A program made the translations under genes and the position numbers. This document shows, piece by piece, positions 25,681-34,182 of a stretch of 64,000 bases of DNA. This stretch comes from an uncultured Pontibacter sp. GTDB lineage: Bacteria > Bacteroidota > Bacteroidia > Cytophagales > Hymenobacteraceae. Location: NCBI GenBank assembly GCA_947499125.1, contig CANMMP010000002.1, forward strand, positions 186,001-250,000. The letters run 5' to 3'. The notes under the pieces were generated by a model that was not told the DNA's origin, made no database searches, and was given only the letters and a program-made list of their open reading frames with translations. How positions within the stretch are numbered: position 1 is the first letter of the stretch; every line of letters starts with the position of its first letter.

Positions 25681-26813
25681 AAGTGGTTGGCTATGGCCTG
25701 CACGAGGCCCACAATTTCTTCTTTTGTATTATAAGCGTGTACTATAACCCGCAGTCGTTCACTACCTTTCGGCACGGTGGGCGACATAACAGGGCGTACA
25801 TCAAAACCTTGTTGTTGTAAAGCTAAAGCCAGCGGCTTCAGTTGGGCAGCATCATCCACAAAAACAGAAAGTATGACACTATCTGAGGGTGTGCAGCGGA
25901 TGCCTTTTATGTTGTTTAACTGCCCGTATAGCTGGTTTGCCAACTGTTTTACCCTTTCGCGCTCAGGCTGTAGCTTCGGCAGTAAACTATAAGCGCATTT
26001 CAAAGCCAGCAGGGCATGTGTCGGCAAACCGGTAGTATAAATAAAAGCCCGGCTATAGTTTATCAGGTAATCCCGCAGCACTTTGGGGCCAACTATGGCG
26101 GCACCGTGATTGCCCATGGCTTTGCCGTAGGTTATTACCTGCGCGAAAACTTTGTACTGTAAACCTAAAGCAACTGTCAATCCTTCGCCCTTCGGGCCAT
26201 ACAAACCCACGGCATGGGCTTCGTCAACTATAAGAGCAGCGTTGTGTGTTTCGCAAACTATAGCCAGTTCCTGCAAAGGAGCTTTGTCGCCATCCATCGA
26301 GTAAACTGATTCTACCACCACATAGATCTGGCCGGTAGCATGTTTCAGTTTTTGTCTAAGATCAGCTACATCGTTATGCCTGAAACTATAGCTTTTCGCG
26401 AAACTTAACCGCAAGCCGTCTTTCATAGAAGCATGGCTGGCTTCGTCGTAAAAAATGGTGTCGCCGCGCTGGGGCAGGGCCGATAGCAAACCCACGTTTG
26501 CCATGTAACCGGAGTTAAAAAGCAGCGCAGACTCACCTTTGTGGTACCCCGCAACTATAGTTTCCAGCTCTTCGAAAAGCGGATGATTGCCAGATAAAAG
26601 CCGGGAGCCGGTTGCCCCCAATGGCAGATGTTTACAGTTGATTTCTTCTTGAAACATCAGTTCTCGAAGCTTCTCCGATCTTGCTAATCCCAGGTAATCG
26701 TTAGAGCAAAAGTCTGCAAGGCCGGTGGTGGTTTTAAGCGTACGAAGGTTGCCCTGCGCTGCCCGTTCCGTCAGCTTTTGCTGTAATCTTTCTGACAAAG
26801 GACTGGTTGACAA
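25677..26813 (-). CDS. bioF: 8-amino-7-oxononanoate synthase
   Basis: PLP alpha-oxoamine synthase condensing a pimeloyl thioester with alanine to give KAPA. The PLP lysine is Lys231 in TYGKAMGNHG; other motifs are FCSNDYLGLA (35-44), GATGSRLLSGNH (67-78), HASMKDGLRLS (127-137) and DEAHAVGLYG (197-206). The likely start is TTG at 26813; upstream codons run into a stop with no ATG and the first internal Met is too far in. It overlaps bioD by four bases and is separated from bioB by a 239-base spacer carrying a palindromic element. Confidence 0.93.
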   Translation of the reverse strand: MSTSPLSERLQQKLTERAAQGNLRTLKTTTGLADFCSNDYLGLARSEKLRELMFQEEINCKHLPLGATGSRLLSGNHPLFEELETIVAGYHKGESALLFNSGYMANVGLLSALPQRGDTIFYDEASHASMKDGLRLSFAKSYSFRHNDVADLRQKLKHATGQIYVVVESVYSMDGDKAPLQELAIVCETHNAALIVDEAHAVGLYGPKGEGLTVALGLQYKVFAQVITYGKAMGNHGAAIVGPKVLRDYLINYSRAFIYTTGLPTHALLALKCAYSLLPKLQPERERVKQLANQLYGQLNNIKGIRCTPSDSVILSVFVDDAAQLKPLALALQQQGFDVRPVMSPTVPKGSERLRVIVHAYNTKEEIVGLVQAIANHL

Positions 26814-26865
26814 AGGGCAAAGGATTTATTAGTAAGAGATCAACTTTTTATAACTCTACTGTAGT

Positions 26866-26978
26866 TTGTCATCCCCCTACCCCCTTCAAAGGGGGACACT
26901 CAGCAATGCGTAATTCTAAAACTATAGTTTTACGGTAGGAGAGAAAGTCCCCCTTTGAAGGGGGCAGGGGGATGACAA
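26866..26978. repeat. Compact MITE-like inverted repeat
   Basis: Two arms of about 33 bases, nearly perfect inverted copies, at about 26867-26899 (TTGTCATCCCCCT...) and 26945-26978 (...AGGGGGATGACAA), around a centre of about 45 bases that contains AACTATAGTTTTA. It is the same family as 2979-3171 and 291-325, and lies between bioB and bioF. No open frame. Confidence 0.75.
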
Positions 26979-27052
26979 TCGTCCACGAAGAAACTTTAGG
27001 TCAGATAACAAAAAGTCCATTGTCTTTTGTTAAACAGTCTTTCGTCAGGAAT

Positions 27053-28051
27053 CTAGCAAACGTGCTGTGCTTCTTCTTTAAATGATTTTCTTGGATTTAA
27101 ACCCAGCAGCTCAAACATGGCTTTGTCCTGATCGAAATCCGGGTTTGGTGTGGTCAGCAGTTTCTCACCTGTGAAGATAGAATTAGCACCAGCCAGGAAG
27201 CAAAGTGCCTGCTCGGTTACGCTCATGCGCTCACGGCCAGCCGACAAACGAACCATCGTTTTCGGCATTAAAATACGGGCAGTTGAGATCATGCGCACCA
27301 TTTCCCAAACCGTAACCAGTGGCTGATTTTCCAGAGGCGTACCTTTTACCGGAACCAGTGCATTTACCGGAACAGATTCCGGGTGCTGCACCAGTGTAGA
27401 CAGTGTATGCAGCATACCGATACGGTCTTCGTCGGTTTCGCCAAGGCCAATAATACCACCCGAGCAAACCGAGATACCGGCTTTACGCACGTTCTCAATC
27501 GTATCAAGTCTATCGTCGTAAGTGCGGGTGGTAATGATGTTGCTATAGTTCTCTTCGGATGTGTCTAAGTTGTGGTTATAGGCATACAAACCGGCTTCTT
27601 TCAGCTTTTCAGCCTGGTACTCGTTTACCATACCCAGCGTGCAGCAAACTTCAAGACCCATTTCGTTTACGCCTTTTACCATGTCCAGTACCTTGTCGAA
27701 GTCGCGGTTGTCGCGTACTTCGCGCCAGGCAGCACCCATACAGAAACGGGTTGATCCACCATCTTTCGCACGCTGAGCAGCTGTAATTACCTGCTCCTGG
27801 CTTAACAGTTTATGCACATCCACATCGGTATGAAAACGGGCAGCCTGCGGGCAATACGAACAATCTTCAGGGCAACCGCCAGTCTTAACTGAAAGCAGTG
27901 TACACACCTGCACTTCGCCGGTGGCCTGGTAAATTTTATGAACATTTGCCGCTTCAACTATAAGCTCGAGAACCGGTTTATAGTATATCGCTTTTATTTC
28001 GTCAAGCGTCCAGTCAGTACGAATGGCTGTGTTAGTATCTGTTAGCATCAT
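27053..28051 (-). CDS. bioB: Biotin synthase
   Basis: Radical SAM enzyme inserting sulphur into dethiobiotin. The [4Fe-4S] cysteines are Cys60, Cys64 and Cys67 ([12 protein letters not shown]). The second-cluster ligands are expected at the Cys of FCMGAAWRE, one of the paired Cys in EVCCTLGM, the Cys of [12 protein letters not shown] and the Arg of [11 protein letters not shown], all visible. The 332 residues are typical. Two adjacent ATGs (28051, 28048) could start it. First gene of the biotin run; no clear BirA-type operator was seen upstream. Confidence 0.95.
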   Translation of the reverse strand: MMLTDTNTAIRTDWTLDEIKAIYYKPVLELIVEAANVHKIYQATGEVQVCTLLSVKTGGCPEDCSYCPQAARFHTDVDVHKLLSQEQVITAAQRAKDGGSTRFCMGAAWREVRDNRDFDKVLDMVKGVNEMGLEVCCTLGMVNEYQAEKLKEAGLYAYNHNLDTSEENYSNIITTRTYDDRLDTIENVRKAGISVCSGGIIGLGETDEDRIGMLHTLSTLVQHPESVPVNALVPVKGTPLENQPLVTVWEMVRMISTARILMPKTMVRLSAGRERMSVTEQALCFLAGANSIFTGEKLLTTPNPDFDQDKAMFELLGLNPRKSFKEEAQHVC

Positions 28052-28184
28052 ATTTCGCGGTATTTAGACTGCTAAGGTAAACCCTAGAATCAGGAATTAA
28101 AAATAGAAAATAGCAGATTTTTTTAAAGAAAAATGATAATAGCTATAACTAAAGCCGATTTTAGACTTAGAAAATATTCTAAGC

Positions 28185-28592
28185 TCAGGTGCTGGAGCTG
28201 GCCGTATCTTTAATGGGATGTGTGAATGAAATTTTGGCAAAAAGTATGGCTAACAAAGTATAAACTGCGCCAATAGCCCATAAAAAAGATAGCTCAGGAT
28301 TGTTGAATGCGGCTTTTAGCAATGTTGCCCCACCAATAAAAAAGTGAGCCAGGTTACCAATGGCTACAGGTTTGCTGTAAATACCCCCGATCAGGTTGGC
28401 TTTGGCCATCCAGTTAAGCATGGCAAAACCCAGGTAAGCTGCACCCAAGAGTTGAAGTATAAGCGGGAATACAATACCTGAATTGGCCTGGGAAGAAGTA
28501 TAAGCCAGGATCTCGTGTGGTAGAAAAGACAGAGATAAACCAGCTACGCCTAAAACAAGTGCGCTGGCAACCATTAGTAGTTTTGTGTTCAT
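28185..28592 (-). CDS. Four-helix membrane protein of unknown function
   Basis: A 135-residue protein with four hydrophobic segments, at about 5-25, 41-62, 75-92 and 100-122, and short polar loops. The first could be a signal anchor. The C-terminus is polar and Ser-rich (DTASSST). No family is recognised. It lies 133 bases upstream of bioB on the same strand, and an independent transcript is likely. Any role in biotin uptake would be speculation. Confidence 0.65.
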   Translation of the reverse strand: MNTKLLMVASALVLGVAGLSLSFLPHEILAYTSSQANSGIVFPLILQLLGAAYLGFAMLNWMAKANLIGGIYSKPVAIGNLAHFFIGGATLLKAAFNNPELSFLWAIGAVYTLLAILFAKISFTHPIKDTASSST

Positions 28593-28805
28593 ATATCGGG
28601 GGTTTAAGAGGGTAATATAAAAATTAAGAACTGATGAAGTTTAATTTTTTGCCACTGACGTGTTATAAATTAAGGGTTTAACTGCAAAGTCCCCGCTATA
28701 CAACTGAAATTAACTCTCGCTGAAATCAAAGTATAATTCCGGCTGTATACCCTACATTCCTCGTAAAAAGTATATCTTTAAGCATTATCGAAAGTATTTG
28801 TCCTC

Positions 28806-29360
28806 ATGAAAAAAAGATATCTGCGCATCGGCGATCTTAAACGCAATGCCTTTATAGTGGCGGCTGCTGCCTGCATGGGCCTGACCAGTTGCGGCAACAA
28901 CAGCTCTAACAACGAATGGAATTCCGGCGAAGAAGTAGCGGTGCCCGATGGCATTATTACCGAACTGACCGAAGAAGCGCCTGACCAGTGGAAGATTACA
29001 GATGAGCGCACTACAACCCCGGGCGGTAGCATGGCTATTTTAAAGTATAGCGATGGCCGCGTGGATACTTTGCAGGGTGTAGCCTTAGAAAACCAGATGA
29101 AAGACCTGGCTGCTAATGAGCAAACATACAATCAGGGCGGTTTTGGTTTGGGAAGCGTACTTTGGTGGAGCGGAATGGGCTACATGGCCGGCCGCATGAT
29201 GTCGCCGAGGCCTGCTTACTACGCCAACCCGGGCGTAATGAACAACACAGCCGGGTGGCGCCAGAATGTGCAAACCTACCGTCAGCAATCAACTGCGCCA
29301 CGTTCTGGAAGAAGCGGCTTTTTCAGAGGCCGTAGCAGCGGTGGTGGAGTAGGCGGTTAA
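28806..29360 (+). CDS. YgiB-like lipoprotein
   Basis: A 184-residue exported protein with a long basic N-region (MKKRYLRIGDLKRNAF), hydrophobic core and lipobox LTSC. The middle has the segment LWWSGMGYMAGRMMSP, which recalls WMPLMAGYMMGRLMGG of E. coli YgiB (DUF1190), and the tail is Arg/Gly/Ser-rich, ending GGGVGG, again like YgiB. The next gene, 22 bases on, encodes a YgiC-type ATP-grasp enzyme, the same partner as in E. coli. Sequence similarity outside these segments is weak, so the assignment rests on layout plus neighbour. Confidence 0.65.
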   Translation: MKKRYLRIGDLKRNAFIVAAAACMGLTSCGNNSSNNEWNSGEEVAVPDGIITELTEEAPDQWKITDERTTTPGGSMAILKYSDGRVDTLQGVALENQMKDLAANEQTYNQGGFGLGSVLWWSGMGYMAGRMMSPRPAYYANPGVMNNTAGWRQNVQTYRQQSTAPRSGRSGFFRGRSSGGGVGG

Positions 29361-29382
29361 GTTATAATCAGAACTATAGTTC

Positions 29383-30570
29383 ATGCTGGATAATCTAAGA
29401 ATAAGAGTTCGCCTGGAGCCCCATTCCGGCGACGTGGAAACTGCTGTGCGCGGACTTGGCTGGGAATGGTGCGTGGAAGATGGCTGTGCCAACTATGTGC
29501 CCGGCGAAGCTGTGGTGTTGAACGAACGTGATGCTGATGCGCTTCTGGAAGCTGCCGATACACTATATGATATGATGGTGCAGGCGGTTCCGGATGATCT
29601 GCCCGACGCTTTCCTGAATGTGCTCGGCATACCGCAGAACCTTTGGCAACTGGTACGCCAGTCCTGGAGTGATGACCGCCATTGGCATTTGTATGGCCGT
29701 TTCGACCTGGCTCAAACTCCTGAAGGCCCTAAATTGATTGAGTTTAATGCTGATACGGCCACATCTATTCCTGAAACGGCTGTAGTGCAATGGGCTAGTT
29801 TGGCTGCGGCTGGTAAGAATGATGCAAATCAATACTCTGGTTTATACGAAGCACTGGTAGAGCAATTCAGGACCTGGCGTGATGAGAACAGCGATCTGGC
29901 TCCTGCTTTACTTTTAACTTACATCGGCGGAAGCCCCGAAGATGAAACGAATTGTGCCGTACTGGCTCAGGCCGCTACTGAAGCCGGTTTTGATGCCCAT
30001 CTTTGCCCGATAGATGAAGTGAATATATCGACAGAAGGAGCAGAGCGTGGTATTTGGGCTAAAGTAGAGAATGAGCAATGGCAACAGTTTCCGTTCCTGT
30101 TCAAGTTGCTGCCCTGGGAGCAGATCGCCTGGGAAGAACCTGAGCTGTGCGAAAGTCTGACCACGCTTTCTCGCAGCCGCAATGTAGTAATTGCTAACCC
30201 GGCTTATACTTTGTTGTTCCAAAGCAAAGGCATGCTCGCCTGGCTCTGGAAAGCCTATCCCTATCATCCCTTACTTTTAGAAGCAGATCTAACTCCATTA
30301 AGTGGTAAGTATATCCGCAAGCCATACTTCGGCAGAGAAGGGCAAAGTGTAGAAGTGATAGATAAAGTAAGCGTAACCAAAATGGAAGGCGAGTACGACC
30401 AGCAACAACAGGTATACCAACGCTGGTGCGAATTACCCAAGGACATCAAAGGCTATACTTACCAGGCTGGCGTGTTCTGGGCCGGCGAAGGCTGCGCCAT
30501 CGGTTTCCGCCGCGAAAAAGGCATCATCACCAACCTATCGCAGTTCGTACCGCATTTGGTAGGAGGATAA
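29383..30570 (+). CDS. Glutathionylspermidine synthase family ATP-grasp protein (YgiC/YjfC-like)
   Basis: A 395-residue ATP-grasp enzyme of the GSP-synthase C-terminal-domain family, expected to ligate an amine to a carboxylate with ATP. Known marks are GRFDL (105-109), the metal/ATP motif EFNADT (120-125) and KPYFGREG (313-320, the flexible ATP loop). The amidase domain of true glutathionylspermidine synthase is absent, as in E. coli YgiC and YjfC, whose substrates are unknown. It follows the YgiB-like gene by 22 bases and precedes a lipoprotein gene by 12 bases. Confidence 0.88.
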   Translation: MLDNLRIRVRLEPHSGDVETAVRGLGWEWCVEDGCANYVPGEAVVLNERDADALLEAADTLYDMMVQAVPDDLPDAFLNVLGIPQNLWQLVRQSWSDDRHWHLYGRFDLAQTPEGPKLIEFNADTATSIPETAVVQWASLAAAGKNDANQYSGLYEALVEQFRTWRDENSDLAPALLLTYIGGSPEDETNCAVLAQAATEAGFDAHLCPIDEVNISTEGAERGIWAKVENEQWQQFPFLFKLLPWEQIAWEEPELCESLTTLSRSRNVVIANPAYTLLFQSKGMLAWLWKAYPYHPLLLEADLTPLSGKYIRKPYFGREGQSVEVIDKVSVTKMEGEYDQQQQVYQRWCELPKDIKGYTYQAGVFWAGEGCAIGFRREKGIITNLSQFVPHLVGG

Positions 30571-30582
30571 TCAGATTTATAG

Positions 30583-31224
30583 ATGTGTAGATTTCTAAAG
30601 TATAGCTATAGTTTACTGCTTTGCCTGTTTGCGTTCGCTTGTAACCAAGTAAAGCAGGAAGAGAAGCCTGTCGAGATTCCTTTCACCCAAGATGACCTGA
30701 CGCAGATCTATAGTTTAGCTTTTGATTCTTTGCTTGGTAATCCTGAACAGAGATGGCTCATTGAAGAAGAATTAACAGGGATTGATACTCTGATTGTCCA
30801 TCTGAACTTTAAGTCAGATAATCTTAGTGATGAATTTAATAAAAGTATACTTTTAGAAAACAGGTACTATGGCAGAGGAAGGAACATGCTTGAAAAGTAC
30901 GATGGATTTGAAAAGAAAGCTTTTGATTCTATCTTAGCTGATAGCACATGGAAGCTTTACAACTATAAAGCCCCGGAAATAATAGCTTCTAATTTCAACT
31001 ATAAACCTATACTTGGAGCTAGAACCCAAGAAGCTTATTATGCTGTCGATACATTAGGTAAAGTAACATTATATAAGATTGCTTTTAATCTGGAAGCTGA
31101 TTATGCTATAGTAACCGCAGGTTTATACATAGGTCCTGAACATGGTTCTGGCTATGCTTACTTTTTCAGAAAAGAAGATGAGAAGTGGAAAGTGGTAGGC
31201 AAGACAAGACTTTATATAAGTTAA
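30583..31224 (+). CDS. Hypothetical lipoprotein
   Basis: A 213-residue lipoprotein with signal MCRFLKYSYSLLLCLFAFAC and lipobox FAC. It is rich in Asp/Glu/Lys after the Cys and has an all-mixed fold without recognisable family motifs; the end, GYAYFFRKEDEKWKVVGKTRLYIS, is a beta hairpin of the kind seen in NTF2-like domains, which is only a guess. It starts 12 bases after the YgiC-like gene and may share its transcript. It contains several CTATAG/TATAGTTT motifs, unlike the unknown lipoproteins at 5.2-7.3 kb. Confidence 0.65.
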   Translation: MCRFLKYSYSLLLCLFAFACNQVKQEEKPVEIPFTQDDLTQIYSLAFDSLLGNPEQRWLIEEELTGIDTLIVHLNFKSDNLSDEFNKSILLENRYYGRGRNMLEKYDGFEKKAFDSILADSTWKLYNYKAPEIIASNFNYKPILGARTQEAYYAVDTLGKVTLYKIAFNLEADYAIVTAGLYIGPEHGSGYAYFFRKEDEKWKVVGKTRLYIS

Positions 31225-31232
31225 ACTTTTAA

Positions 31233-31302
31233 TCCTGCCAATCCCTAAATTCTGCAAATCCTGATTCAGACAAACCTCCACATCCCCAAATTTCCAAATT
31301 AA
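31233..31302. repeat. AGGATT-type dispersed repeat, reverse copy
   Basis: Its reverse complement carries GTCTGAATCAGGATT and GATTTAGGGATT, as at 23538-23608. It fills the spacer before the nuoH promoter. Confidence 0.5.
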
Positions 31303-31306
31303 AACT

Positions 31307-31314
31307 TACCTTTG
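31307..31314 (+). promoter_or_regulatory. Predicted -7 box of the nuoH-N unit
   Basis: TACCTTTG, an exact TAnnTTTG, placing the start point near 31321, 18 bases before the nuoH ATG. No good TTTG box lies upstream. It suggests that nuoH-N has its own promoter here. Confidence 0.4.
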
Positions 31315-31338
31315 CCTGTTAACAAACCCTGATCGCCT

Positions 31339-32442
31339 ATGCTCGCTTTTGTGCTTACACTTGTGCTGTTGCTTTCGATAGTGATCGTGCTGGCGTATGC
31401 GGAGCGTAAGGTAGCGGCTTTTATGCAGGACCGCATGGGCCCAACTGAAGCTGGTCCGTATGGTTCGTTACAGGCGGTGCTTGACGTGCTGAAGCTGTTG
31501 CAGAAAGAAGACATTGTTCCTGCCGCAGCCGATAAAAAGCTTTTCAAACTTGCCCCTATCTTAATTTTTGCAGCAGTATTTGCCGGTTTTGCCGTTATCC
31601 CATTCACCCCGGACTTAGTGCCGGCTGGCATTGGTATTGGCGTATTTTACCTCCTGGCTATTATCTCTTTAGATGTAGTTGGTTTGCTGATGGCAGGTTG
31701 GGGCTCAAATAACAAGTATGCGATGCTGGGCGCGATGCGCTCAGTGGCCCAGATCGTGTCCTATGAAATTCCGGCCGCTTTGGCTATACTTTCGGCAGTG
31801 ATGGTTTGCCAGTCCCTGGATTTCCAGGAGATAAGTTACCAGCAGGGAGTTTTAATGAACTTCTTTCCGGGTCTGGGCAGTGAAGTAAACTGGCTTTTCG
31901 GGCTGGAGGCATTAGGCATCAACACTACTTATGTAGGCGGCATCACTACCTGGAATATTTTTAGGGCACCTATACTTTTGGTTTCCTTTATCATATATTT
32001 TATTGCTTCGCTTGCCGAGAGCAACCGGGCGCCTTTCGATATTCCGGAAGCGGAGTCGGAGTTGGTGGCAGGTTTCCATGTAGAATATTCGGGTTTCAGG
32101 TTTGCAATGCTGTTTCTGGCAGAGTATAGTATGATGGTGCTGGTTAGCCTGGTGGCTGTTATACTTTTCCTGGGTAGCTGGAACACACCTTTACCAAACC
32201 TTGGGCCTATCAGGTTGGCCTATTGGACCACCGGCACCGTAGGAGAATTATCGGGTATGCTTTGGGGCGGGTTCTGGTTACTGAGTAAAACATTTATGCT
32301 GCTGTTCCTGCAACTGCAAATACGCTGGACGTATCCACGCCTGCGCGTAGATCAACTAATGCACCTGTGCTGGAAAGTGTTAACGCCAATTGCCTTAGCG
32401 GTAGTGTTAATAGCAGGTATCTGGCGATTGTTGATGATTTAA
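31339..32442 (+). CDS. nuoH: NADH-quinone oxidoreductase subunit H
   Basis: Membrane subunit of complex I that forms much of the quinone chamber at the junction with the peripheral arm. The 367 residues contain about eight helices. Conserved blocks are AERKVAAFMQDRMGP near the N-terminus, the segment SNNKYAMLGAMRSVAQ with YEIP, and the signature loop ESNRAPFDIPEAESELVAGF. It is the first Nuo gene in the window; upstream is an unrelated lipoprotein gene, so the usual order A-G then H is broken here. Followed by a 157-base spacer with a GC-rich palindrome before nuoI. Confidence 0.96.
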   Translation: MLAFVLTLVLLLSIVIVLAYAERKVAAFMQDRMGPTEAGPYGSLQAVLDVLKLLQKEDIVPAAADKKLFKLAPILIFAAVFAGFAVIPFTPDLVPAGIGIGVFYLLAIISLDVVGLLMAGWGSNNKYAMLGAMRSVAQIVSYEIPAALAILSAVMVCQSLDFQEISYQQGVLMNFFPGLGSEVNWLFGLEALGINTTYVGGITTWNIFRAPILLVSFIIYFIASLAESNRAPFDIPEAESELVAGFHVEYSGFRFAMLFLAEYSMMVLVSLVAVILFLGSWNTPLPNLGPIRLAYWTTGTVGELSGMLWGGFWLLSKTFMLLFLQLQIRWTYPRLRVDQLMHLCWKVLTPIALAVVLIAGIWRLLMI

Positions 32443-32548
32443 CTTAAATATCATTCGAGTTGGGGTAGGGGCCCTCGATAAGGGAGAAATCTATCTGAAA
32501 TTCTAAGTAGATATCTCATTAAATTCGAGATGACAGTACTAAAAGAAT

Positions 32549-32581
32549 AATTCCCCTCCTCGGAGGGGCCAGGGGTGGGTT
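32549..32581 (+). repeat. CCCCTCCTCGGAGGGG palindrome between nuoH and nuoI
   Basis: CCCCTCC-TCGGAGGGG followed by CCAGGGGTGGGTTA resembles a single arm of the element at 34183-34388 (CCCCTCC...GGGGTGG). It lies 20 bases before the nuoI ATG. Confidence 0.5.
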
Positions 32582-32599
32582 AACACTCCACATAAAATT

Positions 32600-33205
32600 A
32601 TGGAGCAAAAAACCATAAAGCATAAATTCAGTTTCTGGCACGTGGTAAAGTCGCTGGCAAGTGGCTTGCGCCTGACATGGAAGCATTTTCGGAATGCTAA
32701 GAACCGCCGTACACCGGAATACGTGACCGATAAGAACTACTTTAACCAACCCGAGGGGCTGGTAACATTAAAGTATCCGTACGAAGCCATACCCGTTCCT
32801 GATAACGGCCGTTATCGCCTGCACAACGAGATCGATGACTGTATAGTTTGTGACCTTTGCGCTAAGATCTGCCCGGTAAACTGCATCACCATCGAGTCTG
32901 TAAAAGCCACCGAAGAGATTGGTATGACCTCCGACGGAACAAAAAAACGCCTGTACGCGCCGGTTTTCGATATTGATATGGCCAAGTGCTGCTACTGCGG
33001 CCTCTGCACCACCGTTTGCCCAACCGACTGCCTGACCATGACACCTGTGTACGATTTCGCGGAAGTAGATATTAAAAACATGATCTACCACTTCACAGAT
33101 CTGTCGCTTGAGCAGGCCGAAGAGAAAAAGCAGCTTCTGGCAAAGCAGCAGGAAGAAATGGCCGCAGCAAAAGCAGCAGCGTTGGCAGCAAGGAATAAAG
33201 GGTAA
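32600..33205 (+). CDS. nuoI: NADH-quinone oxidoreductase subunit I
   Basis: Peripheral-arm subunit carrying two [4Fe-4S] clusters (N6a, N6b) that pass electrons toward N2. Two complete CxxCxxCxxxCP motifs are visible: Cys81, 84, 87, 91 with Cys95, and Cys130, 133, 136, 140 with Cys144. The N-terminal amphipathic region (about 8-35) sits at the membrane. The C-terminus has an extra Ala/Lys/Glu-rich helix (about 168-201: AEEKKQLLAKQQEEM...), longer than in many bacteria. Part of the nuoH-N run. Confidence 0.95.
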   Translation: MEQKTIKHKFSFWHVVKSLASGLRLTWKHFRNAKNRRTPEYVTDKNYFNQPEGLVTLKYPYEAIPVPDNGRYRLHNEIDDCIVCDLCAKICPVNCITIESVKATEEIGMTSDGTKKRLYAPVFDIDMAKCCYCGLCTTVCPTDCLTMTPVYDFAEVDIKNMIYHFTDLSLEQAEEKKQLLAKQQEEMAAAKAAALAARNKG

Positions 33206-33211
33206 TATATA

Positions 33212-33305
33212 ACCTCACAGCGTCTTCCAGACCTGTGAGTGTTTTGTGACTACGAAGCTAAGCCTCTGGCACAGACGCTCACAGGTTTTAAAACGCTGTG
33301 AGGTC
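33212..33305. repeat. CCTCACAG palindromic element, copy 2
   Basis: Outer arms ACCTCACAGCGT (33212 on) and ACGCTGTGAGGT (to 33304); inner arms ACCTGTGAGTG and CGCTCACAGGT. It matches the reverse complement of the element at 23609-23693 in the arms but not in the central 25 or so bases. It sits between nuoI and nuoJ. Confidence 0.65.
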
Positions 33306-33351
33306 TTTTGAGAAACCGACAACTGTTAACTGATTACTGAAAATAAAAGAA

Positions 33352-33864
33352 ATGCTTTTCTACATCTTTGCCGCACTGGCTATAGTTTCGGGGGCTTACA
33401 TGGTGCTGACGCGCAACCTGTTGTATGCGGGCTTTTCGCTGCTGATTACCTTGCTAAGTATAGCTGGTATTTATGTGCTGCTGTTTGCTGATTTTATAGC
33501 CGTAACGCAGCTAATGGTGTATGTGGGCGGCGTGTTGGTGCTTATACTTTTCGGTATCATGCTGAGCAGCCGCGTGCACGATAAATCAGTGCTGTCGGAG
33601 AACGTGAATACGGTTTGGGGTACGCTGGTGGCCGGGCTTATACTTGTGGGGCTGAGCTATAATATACTTAAAGCTAACATCAGCAGCCTGCCGTGGTTAC
33701 AAATGACTGTAGTTGATGTGCTGGGCGACCAGAAAAGCACCGTGCAAATGATAGGTATAAAACTAATGACGGATTTCGTGCTGCCCTTTGAGATAGCTTC
33801 GTTGCTGCTGCTGATTGCCCTTATGGGAGCCGCTTACATCGCCACTAACAAACAGAAAGTATAG
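33352..33864 (+). CDS. nuoJ: NADH-quinone oxidoreductase subunit J
   Basis: Membrane subunit of complex I, 170 residues, five predicted helices. The conserved third helix with VGGVLVLILFGIML (about 57-71) contains the pi-bulge region seen in the family, preceded by AVTQLMVY. A periplasmic/cytosolic loop at about 100-130 precedes the final helices. nuoK begins two bases after its stop, so the two are translated together. Confidence 0.94.
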   Translation: MLFYIFAALAIVSGAYMVLTRNLLYAGFSLLITLLSIAGIYVLLFADFIAVTQLMVYVGGVLVLILFGIMLSSRVHDKSVLSENVNTVWGTLVAGLILVGLSYNILKANISSLPWLQMTVVDVLGDQKSTVQMIGIKLMTDFVLPFEIASLLLLIALMGAAYIATNKQKV

Positions 33865-33866
33865 TT

Positions 33867-34178
33867 ATGGAGCAGATTCCGTTAGAGCATATTTTACTTT
33901 TGAGCGCCGTGCTTTTCAGCCTGGGCATACTGGCTGTTATCACGAAACGCCATGCGGTGGTTGTATTAATGGGGATTGAGCTGATCTTTAACGCCGCTAA
34001 CCTGAACCTGGTAGCCTTCAGTCGCCATGACCCGACCTTGATGCAGGGACAACTGTTCTCACTGTTTGTTATAGTTGTAGCTGCCGCCGAAGCTGCCGTA
34101 GCCCTGGCTATAGTTTTGCGCGTGTACCAGCACTTCAGGACAGCCAACCTGAACGAGATCGCTACTATTGAGAACTAA
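33867..34178 (+). CDS. nuoK: NADH-quinone oxidoreductase subunit K
   Basis: Small membrane subunit of complex I (103 residues, three helices) carrying conserved membrane glutamates on the proton path: the Glu in GIELIFNAANLNLVAFS (about residue 35) and the Glu in AAAEAAVALAIVL (about residue 72). It starts two bases after nuoJ. It is followed by a 304-base spacer that holds a perfect long inverted repeat and a promoter-like box before nuoL. Confidence 0.95.
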   Translation: MEQIPLEHILLLSAVLFSLGILAVITKRHAVVVLMGIELIFNAANLNLVAFSRHDPTLMQGQLFSLFVIVVAAAEAAVALAIVLRVYQHFRTANLNEIATIEN

Positions 34179-34182
34179 TAGA

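Noticed and set aside
28052-28184. BirA-type biotin operator upstream of bioB
   Set aside because: I looked for two inverted TTGTnAACC-like half-sites and saw only a single partial GGTTTACC, which is not enough.
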